Source of the DNA: Phorcus lineatus
Lineage: Eukaryota; Mollusca; Gastropoda; Trochida; Trochidae
Length of the DNA stretch: 64,000 bases
Assembly: GCA_921293015.1 (NCBI GenBank)
Contig: OV121088.1
Span: 1,178,001 to 1,242,000 of the forward strand
Direction of reading: 5' to 3'
In this document: in pieces, positions 11,560-24,110 of the stretch
Position numbering within the stretch: position 1 is the first letter of the stretch
Layout: each line of letters starts with the position of its first letter
Position numbers and translations under genes: made by a program
Notes under the pieces: model-generated
Told to the model about the DNA's origin: nothing
The model's database searches: none
The model's input: the letters and a program-made list of their open reading frames with translations, nothing else

Positions 11560-11665
11560 TTACAATCAATAGAAGACAGGTCCTCTCATGGTAAAGGTAA
11601 GACGTCGGATGACGTCATTCGGGATGCGTTGCCACTCTTCGTGTAGTGCCTTCTTATAGTAAAGA
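11560..11665 (-). pseudogene. Tc1-like transposase C-terminal fragment
   Basis: The minus strand reads KKALHEEWQRIPNDVIRRLT then FTMRG. This is the usual C-terminal block of Tc1-type transposases (x-E-W-x-x-I-P-x-x-x-I-x-x-L-x-x-S-M-x-x-R). Only this block survives; the upstream DDE region is not recognisable. Confidence 0.5.
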
Positions 11666-12847
11666 ATCCCGATGTTGATCGTTCAAAGATCGCTTATGAA
11701 AGTGGCAGGTACATGTATATCTTGAAGTTCGGCCACAATTTAGCGCGCGTTAACTTTTGTTGTTACTGTTTTGTTTATTTCACTAATGCAGAAAAAAGAT
11801 TGACTATGTTGTCCACTTTTTAATAATTTATTTCTCAAACAGAGTTTGTGTCTAATCCATTTTAATAAATTTCGTAATGATGTTATCACCTTTTAACTGA
11901 CGTTATGGCTCAAACGTCAATCGTATTTAAGGCAAGTTTTTGGTTAAATTCAAAATTCTTCATAACTATTTAAATTCATCGTGAAGATGGTGCAAAGATA
12001 GTTTCTTTGATAAGCAGAGAAATGACATTTGCGTCTCATTGTTTATCCAAAGAAGTTGATAAACATAATGTCATTTAATAATGGTTAATTACCAAAGTAG
12101 ATCAAGTATATTTAACCTTCAAATCTTACTGTTTGTGATATCATAAAGTTTCCTTAAAGAGAAGCAGAGTATGTTATTGTAGTCAAATTTGTCAAAATTT
12201 ATAACTTGTGTCATTTTATCGAAAAGTAGTGCGTGTCTCTGAAAATCACCATCTTATTGCTGATCAGTTCAGTATGGAGACAAAGTTGTAATATATGATC
12301 GAAAACCGGAAAATCTGGAAACTTATTAACAAATGCACAATTCTGACTTATTAACACCTATTTTCATTGAAAACGAGAAAATATCCTAATATTGGCATTT
12401 AGAGATATAGATGCGAGGGACGATATTTGAATTTAACTAAAGACAGATGGTATTTTGGCTCTTATTTCAACCAAATAAAAATTTATGAAACATACTCTGT
12501 GTCACTTTAATAGACCCTATTTTGATTTTTTTAAACTGGTACCTTGCCTCATACAAGGACCTTTTAAAGCGAAAAGACGAGCCATCTAAACAAGGAAATG
12601 ATGACCGGCATTGCGATTAGATAACAGGCTGGCAAACATCACCTAGATAGCAAGTTTTAAAAAAAATGAAATACCTCCATTATCGCTTCCATATCATTTT
12701 AAGCAAACAATGAATGGTTGGTTAGAGATTACGCCATGACACTCTTAAAGATATATATTTTAATCACCATCTCCACAGGAAGTCGACCCTTAACAAGAAC
12801 TATAGAGATTTTAGGGGATATTTTTTTATTCTTATTTTAAAAAGTTT
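11666..12847. other. Intergenic, nothing recognised
   Basis: AT-rich and without exon-like open frames or clear repeats. Confidence 0.3.
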
Positions 12848-15800
12848 TTAAGGACATACCCTACCCAGAAATAAAAATATTTAGATTTTTATGAAACTTA
12901 GCTTGTTTGTAGAACTGAGTGTGCTGAATTAAAAAATCAAACAAAAAATGGGGGCCACCATGCTCGTTTTCGAGTAAAATCGTGTCGAAAAATGACACTC
13001 TTTGTGAAAAAGCCCAAAAATATGAATTACCTTTTTTCCTCATAATTTCTTAAATAAGTGGAATTTATGCAAAACTTAAACCGTTTTAGTCAGTTATAGC
13101 AGTATTGTTAATCTTAGTCCCAAAAATATTTTTAAAATAACATTAAAATTAATATTTTCGAGTATTTTCAGTCAATCAAAATTTCATTTTTAGCATGAAA
13201 TTTTTATGCATTTTCAAGAAAAATAAATTTCCCAAATTTAGAATTTTTTTTAATTTTTATGATATGAACCTGACATTTTAAGAAACTGAAATTCGAAGAA
13301 AAAAATGGGGGTCACCAGGGAAAAATCGCGAACTTTTTGTCGTTGAAAATGCATATTGTCATTGAGAAAACGCCCACTGCGGCCGCAGCGAGTCTACAAT
13401 GAGGGCGATTTTGCTTGAGAGGGGACCTTGTTGACAGGTTGTGTAAGATTGTTCATGCAACTCGTTTACAAGTTTAAACCCTTAATAGGCTATATCATCT
13501 ATGATCTTCCACAAATTTAAAAACGATAAACACAACAACGAAGGCTACGTTTTTCTGCCATGACCCACGAGAATCAAGTGAAATCTCGCCCCTACTAGCT
13601 CCATCACTGCATTGAAAAAACTAACCCACTGCACGCTAGACTTTCAACAGTGTTTCAGTGTTTATCATAAAATCATTTGACAATATCACATACGCTACTT
13701 AGTTTAAATAAGTGTTTCAAATGTAAAGAGTTTAACTGCAGAAAAATCTGAGGGCCAATGCCTGGATATCAAGAAACCACATCAAAACATTGATTACGGT
13801 ACTTCCGCCTAGACTTCCTTCGAAATCGTCTTGACTGATATTTTGTTACTTCAACTTTAAAGACATTTATGCAATATTTTCAGTTTGTTTTCGCTTAAAT
13901 CGTCAATAAACTGTTTTTGTCCGTTGAAAATATCATATTTATAAACTTGCGCTAAAATATACGGTTCTCATCTCGGAACGAGGCCGGAGCAAGTCTTTCC
14001 TTCGAGACAGTGCAAGTGAATTTCATCGGAGTCGATCGCTTAATTTGCACCAAAATCAAACTCATTCCTTTGCACACTCTTTCAAAGTCAATGCGACAGG
14101 TGGCAACATTAATTAACATGCAACCACAGTCGGTTTATCAAAAGGGGCTTGTTTTGCGAACCAAGAAAATGCAGAAGATATTAAAAATAATCAGTACAGC
14201 CGTGTCGGGTAAAGATACGCGTCGGATAAAGATACGCACTCGCACAAAACTTAACCTAGTAAAGCAGGATGAGTGTTATCTTGTAATAAATTTATGTCTA
14301 TGCATCTTTAGGCAATTTAGAAGTAATCATGACATTTTTGAAAAGGTAAAAAGGACTTAATTGTTGATTATTGGCAAAACATCGGTAAAAACTGACATAA
14401 TTCCTAGAAAACATATCGTAATCAAGCAGTTTTCCTTCCCACATAACAAATGTTATTGGAAACCAAAGTATTGATCCGACTATCAGTATGTCCTAACCTA
14501 GACTTCAGAAAACAGTTTAAAAATCTATCAAAATCATAATATTGGAAGTGTATGGTGCATTCAAACCCCGTGTGCGTATCTTTAGCCTACACGTGACCAC
14601 CTACGGAAATAGGGGGGTCGTTGGAAAACTTTCAGTGTCACTGACAAACACATTTCAGCATGAATATTTTACATTAATATTATCAGTGAAGCTCTAAACT
14701 TTAACAATGAAGTGGTTTTTATCTCATATACTGTATTTTTTCCCGAAGAATGAACATCTATCTCTAAGGTGCGTAGCTTTACCCGACAGCACTGTATCTA
14801 AAATCATATAAATTACAGATAATAAAATCCCCTCCCCAACATCAAAAGATATTGGAAGTATTAAAGTATTCACAAATACTAAATGGCTTCTATTTATTGT
14901 GGGGAAAATGAATACAAATTAAATTATAACATAAAAAATATAAACCATATTATATTGATTCAAATGTTTTGTTTGTTTATTCTTTGGCCCTACCAAAATA
15001 ATCAAATCAATCTATGGTTTGAAATTAATTTATTGAGCAATATTTAACAGCTTTTTTTGGGCAGACTTTCTTTTTACCTGATCTCAGTCTCACATGCTAT
15101 AACACATAAAAAATAAATAAATTCAAATGTTTTTGTTTTTTTATGTTTTCATGATCTTTGGTTTGCTTTAACTAATATAAACTTGAAATATTTGATTATG
15201 ACTGCCTTTTGAGTAAAGTTTACAAATAAATGGAAGCAAAAACATAGTCTGATAATTTTTATTTCATGCTGGTACCAAACAAACTCAAATGATGTGATAT
15301 GAAAATTCAGTGCATCTACATCTAACAATAATCTACAAATATATTAGCCAATCTATGCAACCATAATCACATAAATTCAAAAAGAGGTATTTGATCAGAT
15401 CAGATGCACTTTATTCATTACCAAGACTTCTTTTGAAAGCGACATATGAAACTATATTATTGATATATTCATGCATTAAAGAAATCTAAATTATTAGGAG
15501 GTTTGTCAACAAAGATAAAAACTTGCATCTCAAGTTTTAAAGGAAATTTGTGTTTGGGGCCAACCTTATATTTTTTTCTGCTAACATTTTCATGTTTATA
15601 AAACAAGTCGTTGTGGCTTTGAATTATTAAGATAAACCATTGCATTAAAGTTGTATAAAAACATACTGAAAAGAGATGCAATCATATCAGTATACATCAA
15701 ATATTCAACATTAAAAAAGATGCACTGTTAAAGATGCTGTTGTAATTACTTTATTTCTGTAGGTTATGTGAGGATTTTGAAATAGGGCCTTAATTTCCCC

Positions 15801-16875
15801 ATAGATATTTTTTAAACAGTGTCACCTGATGAGATTTTTTGCCATGATGTTTTCCAAATAGGTATTTCCCATCAGAAACTTCACTTGCTACTCATATAGC
15901 AAAAGTCTCAAATACATTTTCAGAGAACAGATCCTTCAAATATTGGTGCGTCACAACTGATCTCCAAAACAATAATTTATATCTACATAAATTGACATAG
16001 TTGTAGAGAGAGATATAAGATTTTTAAAAATCCATCGGCTTTAATCTAATTAATTTATTTTATTTATTCATTATTTGTAAGATGCAATAATTTGTTGAAA
16101 TGATTAATTGATAGCTGAAGATAATACACCTGGGTGTGCACTTCGCAAAGTAAGTTATAGCAGCAATTTGATCTTGACTGACGATTCGACGGCTGCCTAC
16201 CTCGAATGAAAGGGTTAAGCTGTGGGGTCGTCATGTTTTCGTTGGCCGCATACTTGAAATAATTTCCATCAATTCAAAGTGACCTCGCCAGATTTCCGCA
16301 TGGGGACATATCCTCGAGAAAGAAATTTCATGTCGATGGTCATGAGTAGGGAATCCGAATTTCATGTAGGGAATCCGAATTTCATGTAGATAATTAATGC
16401 AGTAACATTGGGTCAAAACGTGATCAGCTGTTTGTCACGCCGATATGGCTTGCGTAAATATTTTGTTGTAAAATCACTAATTCTTCAATCAAACTGAGAA
16501 TTTATGCTAAATTTTCACTTCCAGTAATTCAATTCAGCAAGCTTTTATAAATAAAAAGCTAGTTTCAGTGACAGTGTTCTCATTTAACTGCCGATTTTCT
16601 GAAGTCCGTCGATCAGCTGATGACAGCATGGCTTGTTTGTCAACACTGCCGTAGATCGTTTCCATGTCGTAAATGTCCCGTTTTCATTCATTTAGGAGCG
16701 CTCAAATGGGCTTACACAGCGTAACTATGCTATTATTAGTATGACTGATGATTTCAAGTATTAAGACATAAGGTCTTGTAAATAAGTTGATTGTCGCAAA
16801 TTTATTATCGTAACGAATGGGATGCGCACAGTTCTGCGCAATAGACGTATTTTGATGCGTAGGGTATGTCCTTAA
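12848..16875. mobile_element. Candidate 4.0-kb TTAA-flanked element with 13-bp inverted ends
   Basis: GGACATACCCTAC starts at 12852, immediately after TTAA (12848-12851). Its exact inverse GTAGGGTATGTCC ends at 16871, immediately before TTAA (16872-16875). TTAA target sites are typical of piggyBac- and Kolobok-type transposons. No transposase is recognisable between the ends, and a separate MITE is nested inside (14195-14796). The right end abuts the first unit of the 54-bp satellite. It could be a large non-autonomous element, or two copies of a smaller element in opposite orientation. Confidence 0.45.
14195..14796. mobile_element. 598-bp MITE with TA target sites (Tc1/mariner-like)
   Basis: The left end (14197) reads CAGCCGTGTCGGGTAAAG and continues ATACGC. 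The right end (to 14794), inverted, reads CAGTGCTGTCGGGTAAAG and continues CTACGC. The inverted repeats are therefore ~24 bp with a few mismatches. Both ends are flanked by TA (14195-14196 and 14795-14796). A sub-terminal inverted copy of GATAAAGATACGCAC-like sequence (about 14222 and 14572) lies inside. No transposase is present. A 116-codon frame at 14010-14360 runs through the left boundary and has no domain signature. Confidence 0.75.
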
Positions 16876-17577
16876 GTTCCACTTAAGTAACGAAGTGGAG
16901 GGAGAATGTGGCACATTCAGACAGGTTAAGTTCAACTTAAGTAACTAAGTGGAGGGAGAATGTGGCACAATCGGACAGGTTAAGTTCAACTTAAGTAACT
17001 AAGTGGAGGGAGAATGTGGCACAGTCAGACAGGTTAAGTTCAACTTAAGTAACTAAGTGGAGGGAGAATGTGGCACACTCGGACAGGTTAAGTTCCACTG
17101 AAGTAACTAAGTGGAGGGAGAATGTGGCACACTCGGACAGGTTGAGTTCAACTTAAGTAACTAAGTGGAGGGAGAATGTGGCACACTCAGACAGGTTGAG
17201 TCCAACTTAAGTAACTAAGTGCAGGTAGAATGGGACACACTCGGACAGGTTGAGTCCAACTTAAGTAACTAAGTGGAGGGAGAATGTGGCACACTCGGAC
17301 AGGTTAAGTTCCACTGAAGTAACTAAGTGGAGGGAGAATGTGGCACACTCGGACAGGTTAAGTTCAACTTAAGTAACTAAGTGGAGGGAGAATGGGGCAC
17401 ACTCGGACAGGTTGAGTTTCACTTAAGTAACTAAGTGGAGGGAGAATGTGGCACACTCAGACAGGTTAAGTTCAACTTAAGTAACTAAGTGGAGGGAGAA
17501 TGTGGCACAATCGGACAGGTTGAGTTCAACTTAAGTAAGTAAGTGGAGGGAGAATGTGGCACACTCGGACAGGTTAA
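16872..17577. repeat. 54-bp satellite, left block (~13 units)
   Basis: Head-to-tail units of 54 bp contain AAGTAACTAAGTGGAGGGAG, then AATGTGGCACACTCGGACAG and GTTAAGTTCAACT. Units differ by point changes only. Each unit carries the near-palindrome TTAAGTTCAACTTAA (two 7-bp arms around one base). The block begins at the right TTAA of the candidate 4-kb element and is interrupted at 17578 by a MITE. Confidence 0.95.
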
Positions 17578-18286
17578 GGATGTTCGCTCCTCTGTCACAG
17601 TTACAAAATTCAAATAACCTTAAATCATAATGTTCTTATATATAAACCAAAATGAAGCTGTAATTTCTCAATTTTGATGATTTCAGACTAAATATTCATC
17701 AAAATAAAGAAACGTAGTATTTTCATTTTGAAATTATTCACAATTTTGCTGACTCAGCAATTTTAATTGTAACTATTATTTGAGCAAGTTCTATTATCTG
17801 TTTTTCTTAGAAGTAGATGTTGTTGAATGAAAATGATTTGTATGAATTCGTTAAGGTATATTTTAAGATAATGAGTGGGAGAAAGCATGTTTTTAGTCCA
17901 AAAATAGCTTGAATGTTGATAATTTAATTAAAATATTTGAATACATTATGTGCCGTAGCGGCTAAAAACCCACACTACCATATATATTTTTTACTTTTTT
18001 CTGGAAGAGGATTATGTTAACTGTAACATGTTTTCATATTAAAAAAAGTTTAATACAGGAACTAATTAAAATTTAAGATTTCTCCGAAAAGGTCATCATT
18101 TCCCCATAGACTCCCATGTTAAAACCCTGACTGACAGAGGAATCTTTGTCTTGGAATAGCTCGAAAAAACCCACACTAACCCCTATTTTTTGGGGTGGAT
18201 ATTTCAAGCATATACACTAAACCTTTGAAAAAAACAAGTTAGAAAAAAAGTTTAATGCTTTAAATTTGAGGAGCGAACATCCTTAA
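17574..18286. mobile_element. 705-bp TTAA-flanked MITE inserted in the satellite
   Basis: The element spans 17578-18282. It begins GGATGTTCGCTCCTC and ends with the exact inverse GAGGAGCGAACATCC (15-bp inverted repeat), with TTAA directly outside both ends (17574-17577, 18283-18286). A sub-terminal CTCTGTCAG-like inverted motif and an internal duplicated AAACCCACACTA motif are present. It is AT-rich and has no ORF. TTAA target use points to a piggyBac- or Kolobok-mobilised non-autonomous element. The satellite resumes immediately after it. Confidence 0.88.
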
Positions 18287-18836
18287 GTAACTAAGTGGAG
18301 GGAGAATGGGGCACACTCGGACAGGTTGAGTTCAACTTAAGTAACTAAGTGGAGGGAGAATGTGGCACACTCGGACAGGTTGAGTTCAACTTAAGTAACT
18401 AAGTGGAGGGAGAATGTGGCACAATCGGACAGGTTGAGTTCAACTTAAGTAAGTAAGTGGAGGGAGAATGTAGCACACTCGGACAGGTTAAGTTCAACTT
18501 AAGTAACTAAGTGGAGGGAGAATGGGGCACACTCGGACAGGTTGAGTTTCACTTAAGTAACTAAGTGGAGGGAGAATGTGGCACACTCAGACAGGTTGAG
18601 TTCAAGTTAAGTAACTAAGTGGAGGGAGAATGGGGCACACTCGGACAGGTTGAGTTTCACTTAAGTAACTAAGTGGAGGGAGAATTTGGCACATTTAGAC
18701 AGGTTAAGTTCCGTTTAAGTAACTAAGTGGAGGGAGAATGTGGCACATTCGGACAGATTAAGTTCAACTTAAGTAACTAAGTGGAGGGAGAATGTGGCAG
18801 ACTCAGACAGGTTAAGTTCAAGTTTAGTAATCCACC
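18283..18836. repeat. 54-bp satellite, right block (~10 units)
   Basis: Same unit and orientation as the left block, continuing in register after the inserted MITE. The last units (from about 18680) are more divergent (TTCCGTTTAAG, GGACAGATTAAG), as expected at an array edge. Confidence 0.95.
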
Positions 18837-18964
18837 CTTGCTTTTCTGAACACAGCCCTGACATTAAAGTTGCCAAATTAAAAACACGTGTACATATATT
18901 GTAGTAAGATATGGAGATAGTAAGATACCAAAGCGCGAATAGAAATTTGATGGTCTAATGAACC

Positions 18965-19082
18965 AAAGGCCTAGTTAAGCGTTGCGCAATGGATTCAAAA
19001 TAACCAGTCTTCACTAACTTCGCTTGCTTTTAGAAAAAAGCTGGTTAATCCATACCCGTTGCGCAACGCTAAACTTGGCCTG
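18965..19082. repeat. Imperfect hairpin / fold-back repeat
   Basis: AGGCCTAGTTAAGCGTTGCG followed by CAATGG (from 18967) pairs with an inverted copy at about 19056-19080 with few mismatches. A nested inner pair, ATAACCAG and CTGGTTAAT, lies inside. The total length is about 118 bp, consistent with a small fold-back MITE. Confidence 0.7.
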
Positions 19083-22000
19083 TGAATGAACATGTTTAGA
19101 GGGTTCAAACACTGAAACAGATTTTAAATATTGGAATTACTTTTAGGTACACAGTAAAGTAAGTGAAGAAGCTACTTTTATGTAATGAAATAATGAGGAC
19201 TACTGTACAGTCTATAAGAATGTTTTACACAGCGAACAATCTGGTACAGTTTAATGATATGACTTTATGTCAACTTATTATATACACATTCTCGATCTAC
19301 TTTTCTGTAACAAACTACACAACTTCAATGAGCACTCTTATGAAGCTATCAAACACCGGGCTATAATTTTATCTGTAAATTTGTTATCTAGAAAGAGGGA
19401 CCGGTTAATTATGAAGTTATAAATCATTTATTGACATAAATATATATATAGAGACAACAGTAGTTATATTCAACTATTAGCTTATGGGCGTGTTTGCTTT
19501 CCTTGTTTTCAAACTTTACAGGAAAACATTTAATGTTCATACTGCAATTAAATATGATTTTGCTTTTATTTTCCTATTTAGTTAACTCTATTTTATAACT
19601 CGTTTTGATACTTTTCAATTTATTGTCGGTAACTTTAGTTTTTCCAGCTTTAATAGTTTCTGTTTGGTGTACATATTTTACGTCACCATCATCTAAGGAT
19701 TCCTGTCAATAAGAATATTTATTTAAGCTAAGATAACAAATAAATGTTATAATTCTGCAAAAATTGTTATATATTGATCCTAACCTTTTGTTCGAACACT
19801 GTGTCAAATCGAGGCTAGAGTCACTCAGGATACTCCGTACCTGTAACTTGTCATGATCCCCCCGCTGATAGCAGTCATCAATCACGGTAGAGATCAATCG
19901 ATAATGAAAGGCGTTTTTGTTGAAACGAAATTCAGATATTCTCGTTTGAACATTCATATATTTTTGTGTATAATAAAAAAAACCCGGTAGTTTAAAAAGT
20001 TTGAAGGTTTTAAAAACGAAAAGTTGGCTTATGGTATTAGCATATCAAATTTTGTCAACACAAAAATATAGCCAGGTCGAAACGTCCCTTTCAGTACAGT
20101 CACACCAACAAGCTTAGGACGTTGCTAGTTCTAATTCAGTTGGATATGCTTTTATCAAATCGAATAACCAATTGTTGATAATTTGCAACTAAATGCTTTC
20201 AGTTTTTAATTTTTCATTTTTTATTTAACTGGAAACAAGCATACAGTTGTTCTCAGACCGACAAAAATACCTACAGGCACAGTGACACCTTTTTAGACGG
20301 ATACAGCGATCTAGAGAAAAATATTTTTTTCGAAATGTAAGACAACCTTTTGTAATAGAGCAGTTAACGTACAGTGATCGACTAAACTATGCGAATCCGT
20401 TTCCCTACCACATATGATTAAAATATGTTCACGCTTAATTGGCTCGAAGTGGCTTGAAATTATTTCATTCCTTCTACGATAACGGTTTACGGGTTGAGTA
20501 ATGATATGTTTGACCCCCTGAAGATAATTCGTTAGGTATGAACTAATTTAATTGGGGAATAGTAGAAGAAATAAATCTTTCAAAAAACGAGCTTCATCCC
20601 CTTAAAAAAGCAATTTAATGAGACAAAACATATCTAGAGAAAATCAATGAAATAGACAATAACCCTCACTCACATCTCCTATCAATTCCAGATAACCTAT
20701 CTATCTATCTTTTTATCTATCTTTCTTCCGCATGGTAATCTTCTTGAGGCATATGATTGTATACGGCTACATGCTTTTGAGCTCTCTCGTTTCAAGAGAG
20801 GTCACAAATTAGGATTAATGCATGTGGTTCTACACCATGGTACTTGTAGGCATGTCTCTATGTCTCTATGTCTCTGTGTCTCTATGGTGGCTCTAGCTTC
20901 AAGTGCTGCTTGTGATAACAATGTCCTAGCACAACAATATTCAACCTTGCTGTAGTCACGATTTTCCTTAGGACGAAAAGAATGTTTCTACTTTCGCTGG
21001 TGAGTAGTGAGCGACCTTGAAATACTCAAACCGAAGTTATACGGTGAGTTCGAATCTAACGCAGCAACTAGAATATTTTGTTGAATTATGCGAGCAAGTA
21101 TTCTTGAAATATCTATATGTCTGCAAAAACCCTGGTGTAATTATATGCGGTGAAACCTGTACGCTTGGACTGGAACCACTGATATGTTTCTTTGTTAACT
21201 CGGTACTGTGTCCTATTGTACACTGGCCCTCGTTTTCAGCGTACATTTTCCTACAAGTAATGCATTTAATAATTGCCATAAATAATTTCTTGTCAATGAT
21301 TCTGATAATAATATGTCAGATAATGTCAACTTCCTGGATAGAATGACTACCCATCGACTCTTTGTCTTGGCTATATCTAGACATATTTCATTGAATAGAG
21401 AAAGGAATAGGAAGGTATAACGTTTCTCTCAACTCCGTACAATATGATATCTTATTCCTAACATCACATATGTGACACGTACAGAGGGTCAAGACGTGTG
21501 TTTATATATATATGTATGTATGTATGTATATATATCAAGAGAACTTCTTGCTTATTTCATACTGCTTATTAAGGTTAGACATTGCCTAATATTGCAAGTG
21601 TTAGGTACTTCTAACTTTTCAACACTTAATCTGTATCAAATACAAAATTTATAGCATCATCATGCACGTGTATATATAAGGCTTAACATATTATCTTATC
21701 TTATAAACATCTGATATGTACATGGTCTCGTAGAGTCCAACCCCTCGGTGATCAATGGATTATTAAATAACGGCGCTTGAACGCCCCTCGGGTAAACACG
21801 TTTTCTTCCACCCATATACCAAATCACTGCAGCCACGCCCCGGTTGGTGGAGAATGATTACCTATATTGTTAAAACTGTTCAGTAGTTTGACAGATTTAT
21901 CTTCATGAACTCACGGGTTCGGTGTGTAGGCGAGACGAGCCAGTAGATCTTTGGAAGGAGGTTCTTGGTCGGTACATATGAACGAAGGAGATGGTTTAGA

Positions 22001-23500
22001 TGAAACTCGCTTGAGTTTTTAAAGGGGCCGTCTGATCGAAATATGTTTGGGTAGACATTATCAATAGGAAATTATCGTTGGATTTTTTATATTTTTTATA
22101 CATGATCGATGGGTTATCTATTCAAAACGATAACACGATAACTTCCCCTGCATTTCCCCTTAAAACTTCAACTCGATAACCTGCATCATTGCATAGGCTG
22201 TGTGACAACAAATATGTTATTCATGCAATCGGTCCTTTCAATGGCTAAGATATTGCCAGGTAGTTTAAGTTGCAATATTGTTCCGCTCAGGGAAACTGCC
22301 GGAAAACCGAGAAACGTTCGCATTAAGACAGAGGTTGTATAGGAATTTATGACGGAGCTACTTCTGTGTGAGAGAGAATGTGGAAATAAGACTCATGTCA
22401 TTTTAAAACGTCATGTTTTTGGCAATCTTCGTTTCAGGTTGTTAAAGGCAGTCTCGTTGTCTCTGTATGAACTGCGTGACAAGTGCTACCACCAGGGCGA
22501 GACATACTCGTCACTTCTGAACACTGTCACAACTCAGATAGTTTCTGATTTATACAGGTTTTTAGCAGTTTGTAACCGTTTGACTCTTGATAATCATATA
22601 CGTCATTAGTGGTATTTATGTGGCAATGTCGTTTTAAATGACTTTTGTTTTACCTTATCAACACTATAGTTTGAAATGTGTTATGAATGATGGATTATAA
22701 ATCTCCCGGTTAGTAAATTCAGTTAACGCCACGGGTTAATAATTATCATTATTCTTGAATCAGATACAAAGATAAAACATCCGCAATTGAAAGGAAGCAT
22801 ACATTACTTTTAGTGTAGACGAGTTTTATACACACACGAGATGTTATATGTAACAACTTGATGTAAATCATGCCACTTGAAACACGGTGTTTGCAGAAAG
22901 TGAACAAATCGGACATGTTTAGGAGACGGTTTGAAGGGAACGGCCTGATGAATGCATTCTTGCCTTGTTGTTGGAGACCGATTATCAGCCGGCTTGGCAC
23001 ATATACAGCGACAGGTACTACTGATAATAACGATAACAATAAAACTTTATTGCCCAAGAAGGGAATATGTTCTGATGATTATTATGTAGGTAATTTTACA
23101 CAACAATACCCTCTAACTTATGTATCGAATATTTCCGAATGTATGGTGATTTCACAGTCTTATGTAATGTAATGTCACTTGAAATGATATTTTGTAAATA
23201 GCATGTGATAGCCCTGGAATCGTATGTTAAGGATTTTAAGTATATTTGTAAAGTTTTTGATATTTTTTTTCTTTATTTGTCTTTTTTTATCTGCCAACTG
23301 AAATTGTTTCTTGTCAAACAAACCGCTTAATGAAGTCGAACTGAAGAGTAATGCGTTGTTGTTTTTTTTTACAATATTCCAATTCCAAATATTCTTTAGG
23401 GTGTAAAAATTTATGACGTAGATGACGGAGTCAAGGTGTTTTTATTTTTTCGTAAGAAATTACGTTTCTCACTAAGACCGATCCATCTAAGGTTCGTTCC
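19083..23500. other. Gene-poor stretch with microsatellites only
   Basis: A (TATC)n run lies at about 20697-20730, a TCTCTATG run near 20853-20885 and a TATATG/TATG run at about 21500-21537. The open frames here (for example 21017-21346 and 22870-23172) show no domain signature, no flanking splice logic and no recognisable family. Confidence 0.4.
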
Positions 23501-24110
23501 CTTACTTACATAAATTTCTTTTCATTTTAATAATTGAGTTCATAATATGGACTGCATGTAAAACTTAATTACTATTTAGTATTTAAAGTTGCTCCTCTTA
23601 CCGACTCAAATTTCTTTAAATTTAAAGGATAGATCGAGTTCACAAAAAGGCGGACATATAATCATTTTTTTTCGAAATTAAAGTTTGTTTTCTTTGAATT
23701 TTAGTGATAAATTGTGTTCACAATATGGACTTCATGTAAACCTTAAGTACTATTTTGAATATAATGTTTGTTTTCTTACCGACACAAGTTTCCTATCGAA
23801 TATGAATGATAAATTTAGTTCACAGTAAGGAATTCATTGAAACTTAATTAATATTTGTAATTAAAGTTGGTTTTATTACCTACACATGTTCTTATTGGAT
23901 TTAAATGACAAATTGAATTAACAAAATGGAGTACATGTAACACGTAATTATTTTATAATTCAAAGTTGTTTTTCCTACCTTCACATGATTTCTTAGTTGA
24001 ATCTAAATGATAAAATGAGTTCCCAATATGGAGTACATGTAACACGTAATTACTATTTTGAAATAAACATCGGTTCTGTTTCCGACATCTAAATACATGT
24101 TTCATTGATG
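23500..24110. repeat. Degenerate ~100-bp tandem repeat, ~6 units
   Basis: A motif of the form GAGTTCACAATATGGAGTAC followed by ATGTAA recurs near 23536, 23636, 23714, 23816, 23915 and 24017. Spacings are 100, 78, 102, 99 and 102 bp. Each unit also holds TTAATTACTATTT and TTACCGACACA-like blocks. Units are heavily diverged, so the array is old; one unit has lost about 22 bp. Confidence 0.7.

Noticed and set aside
16872-18836. CRISPR-like regular repeat array
   Set aside because: Units are contiguous 54-bp satellite copies without unique spacers, in an intron-bearing animal genome.
22749-23172. Overlapping 100-residue frames on both strands
   Set aside because: No domain, no codon pattern and no flanking splice signals; length is within chance for AT-rich sequence.
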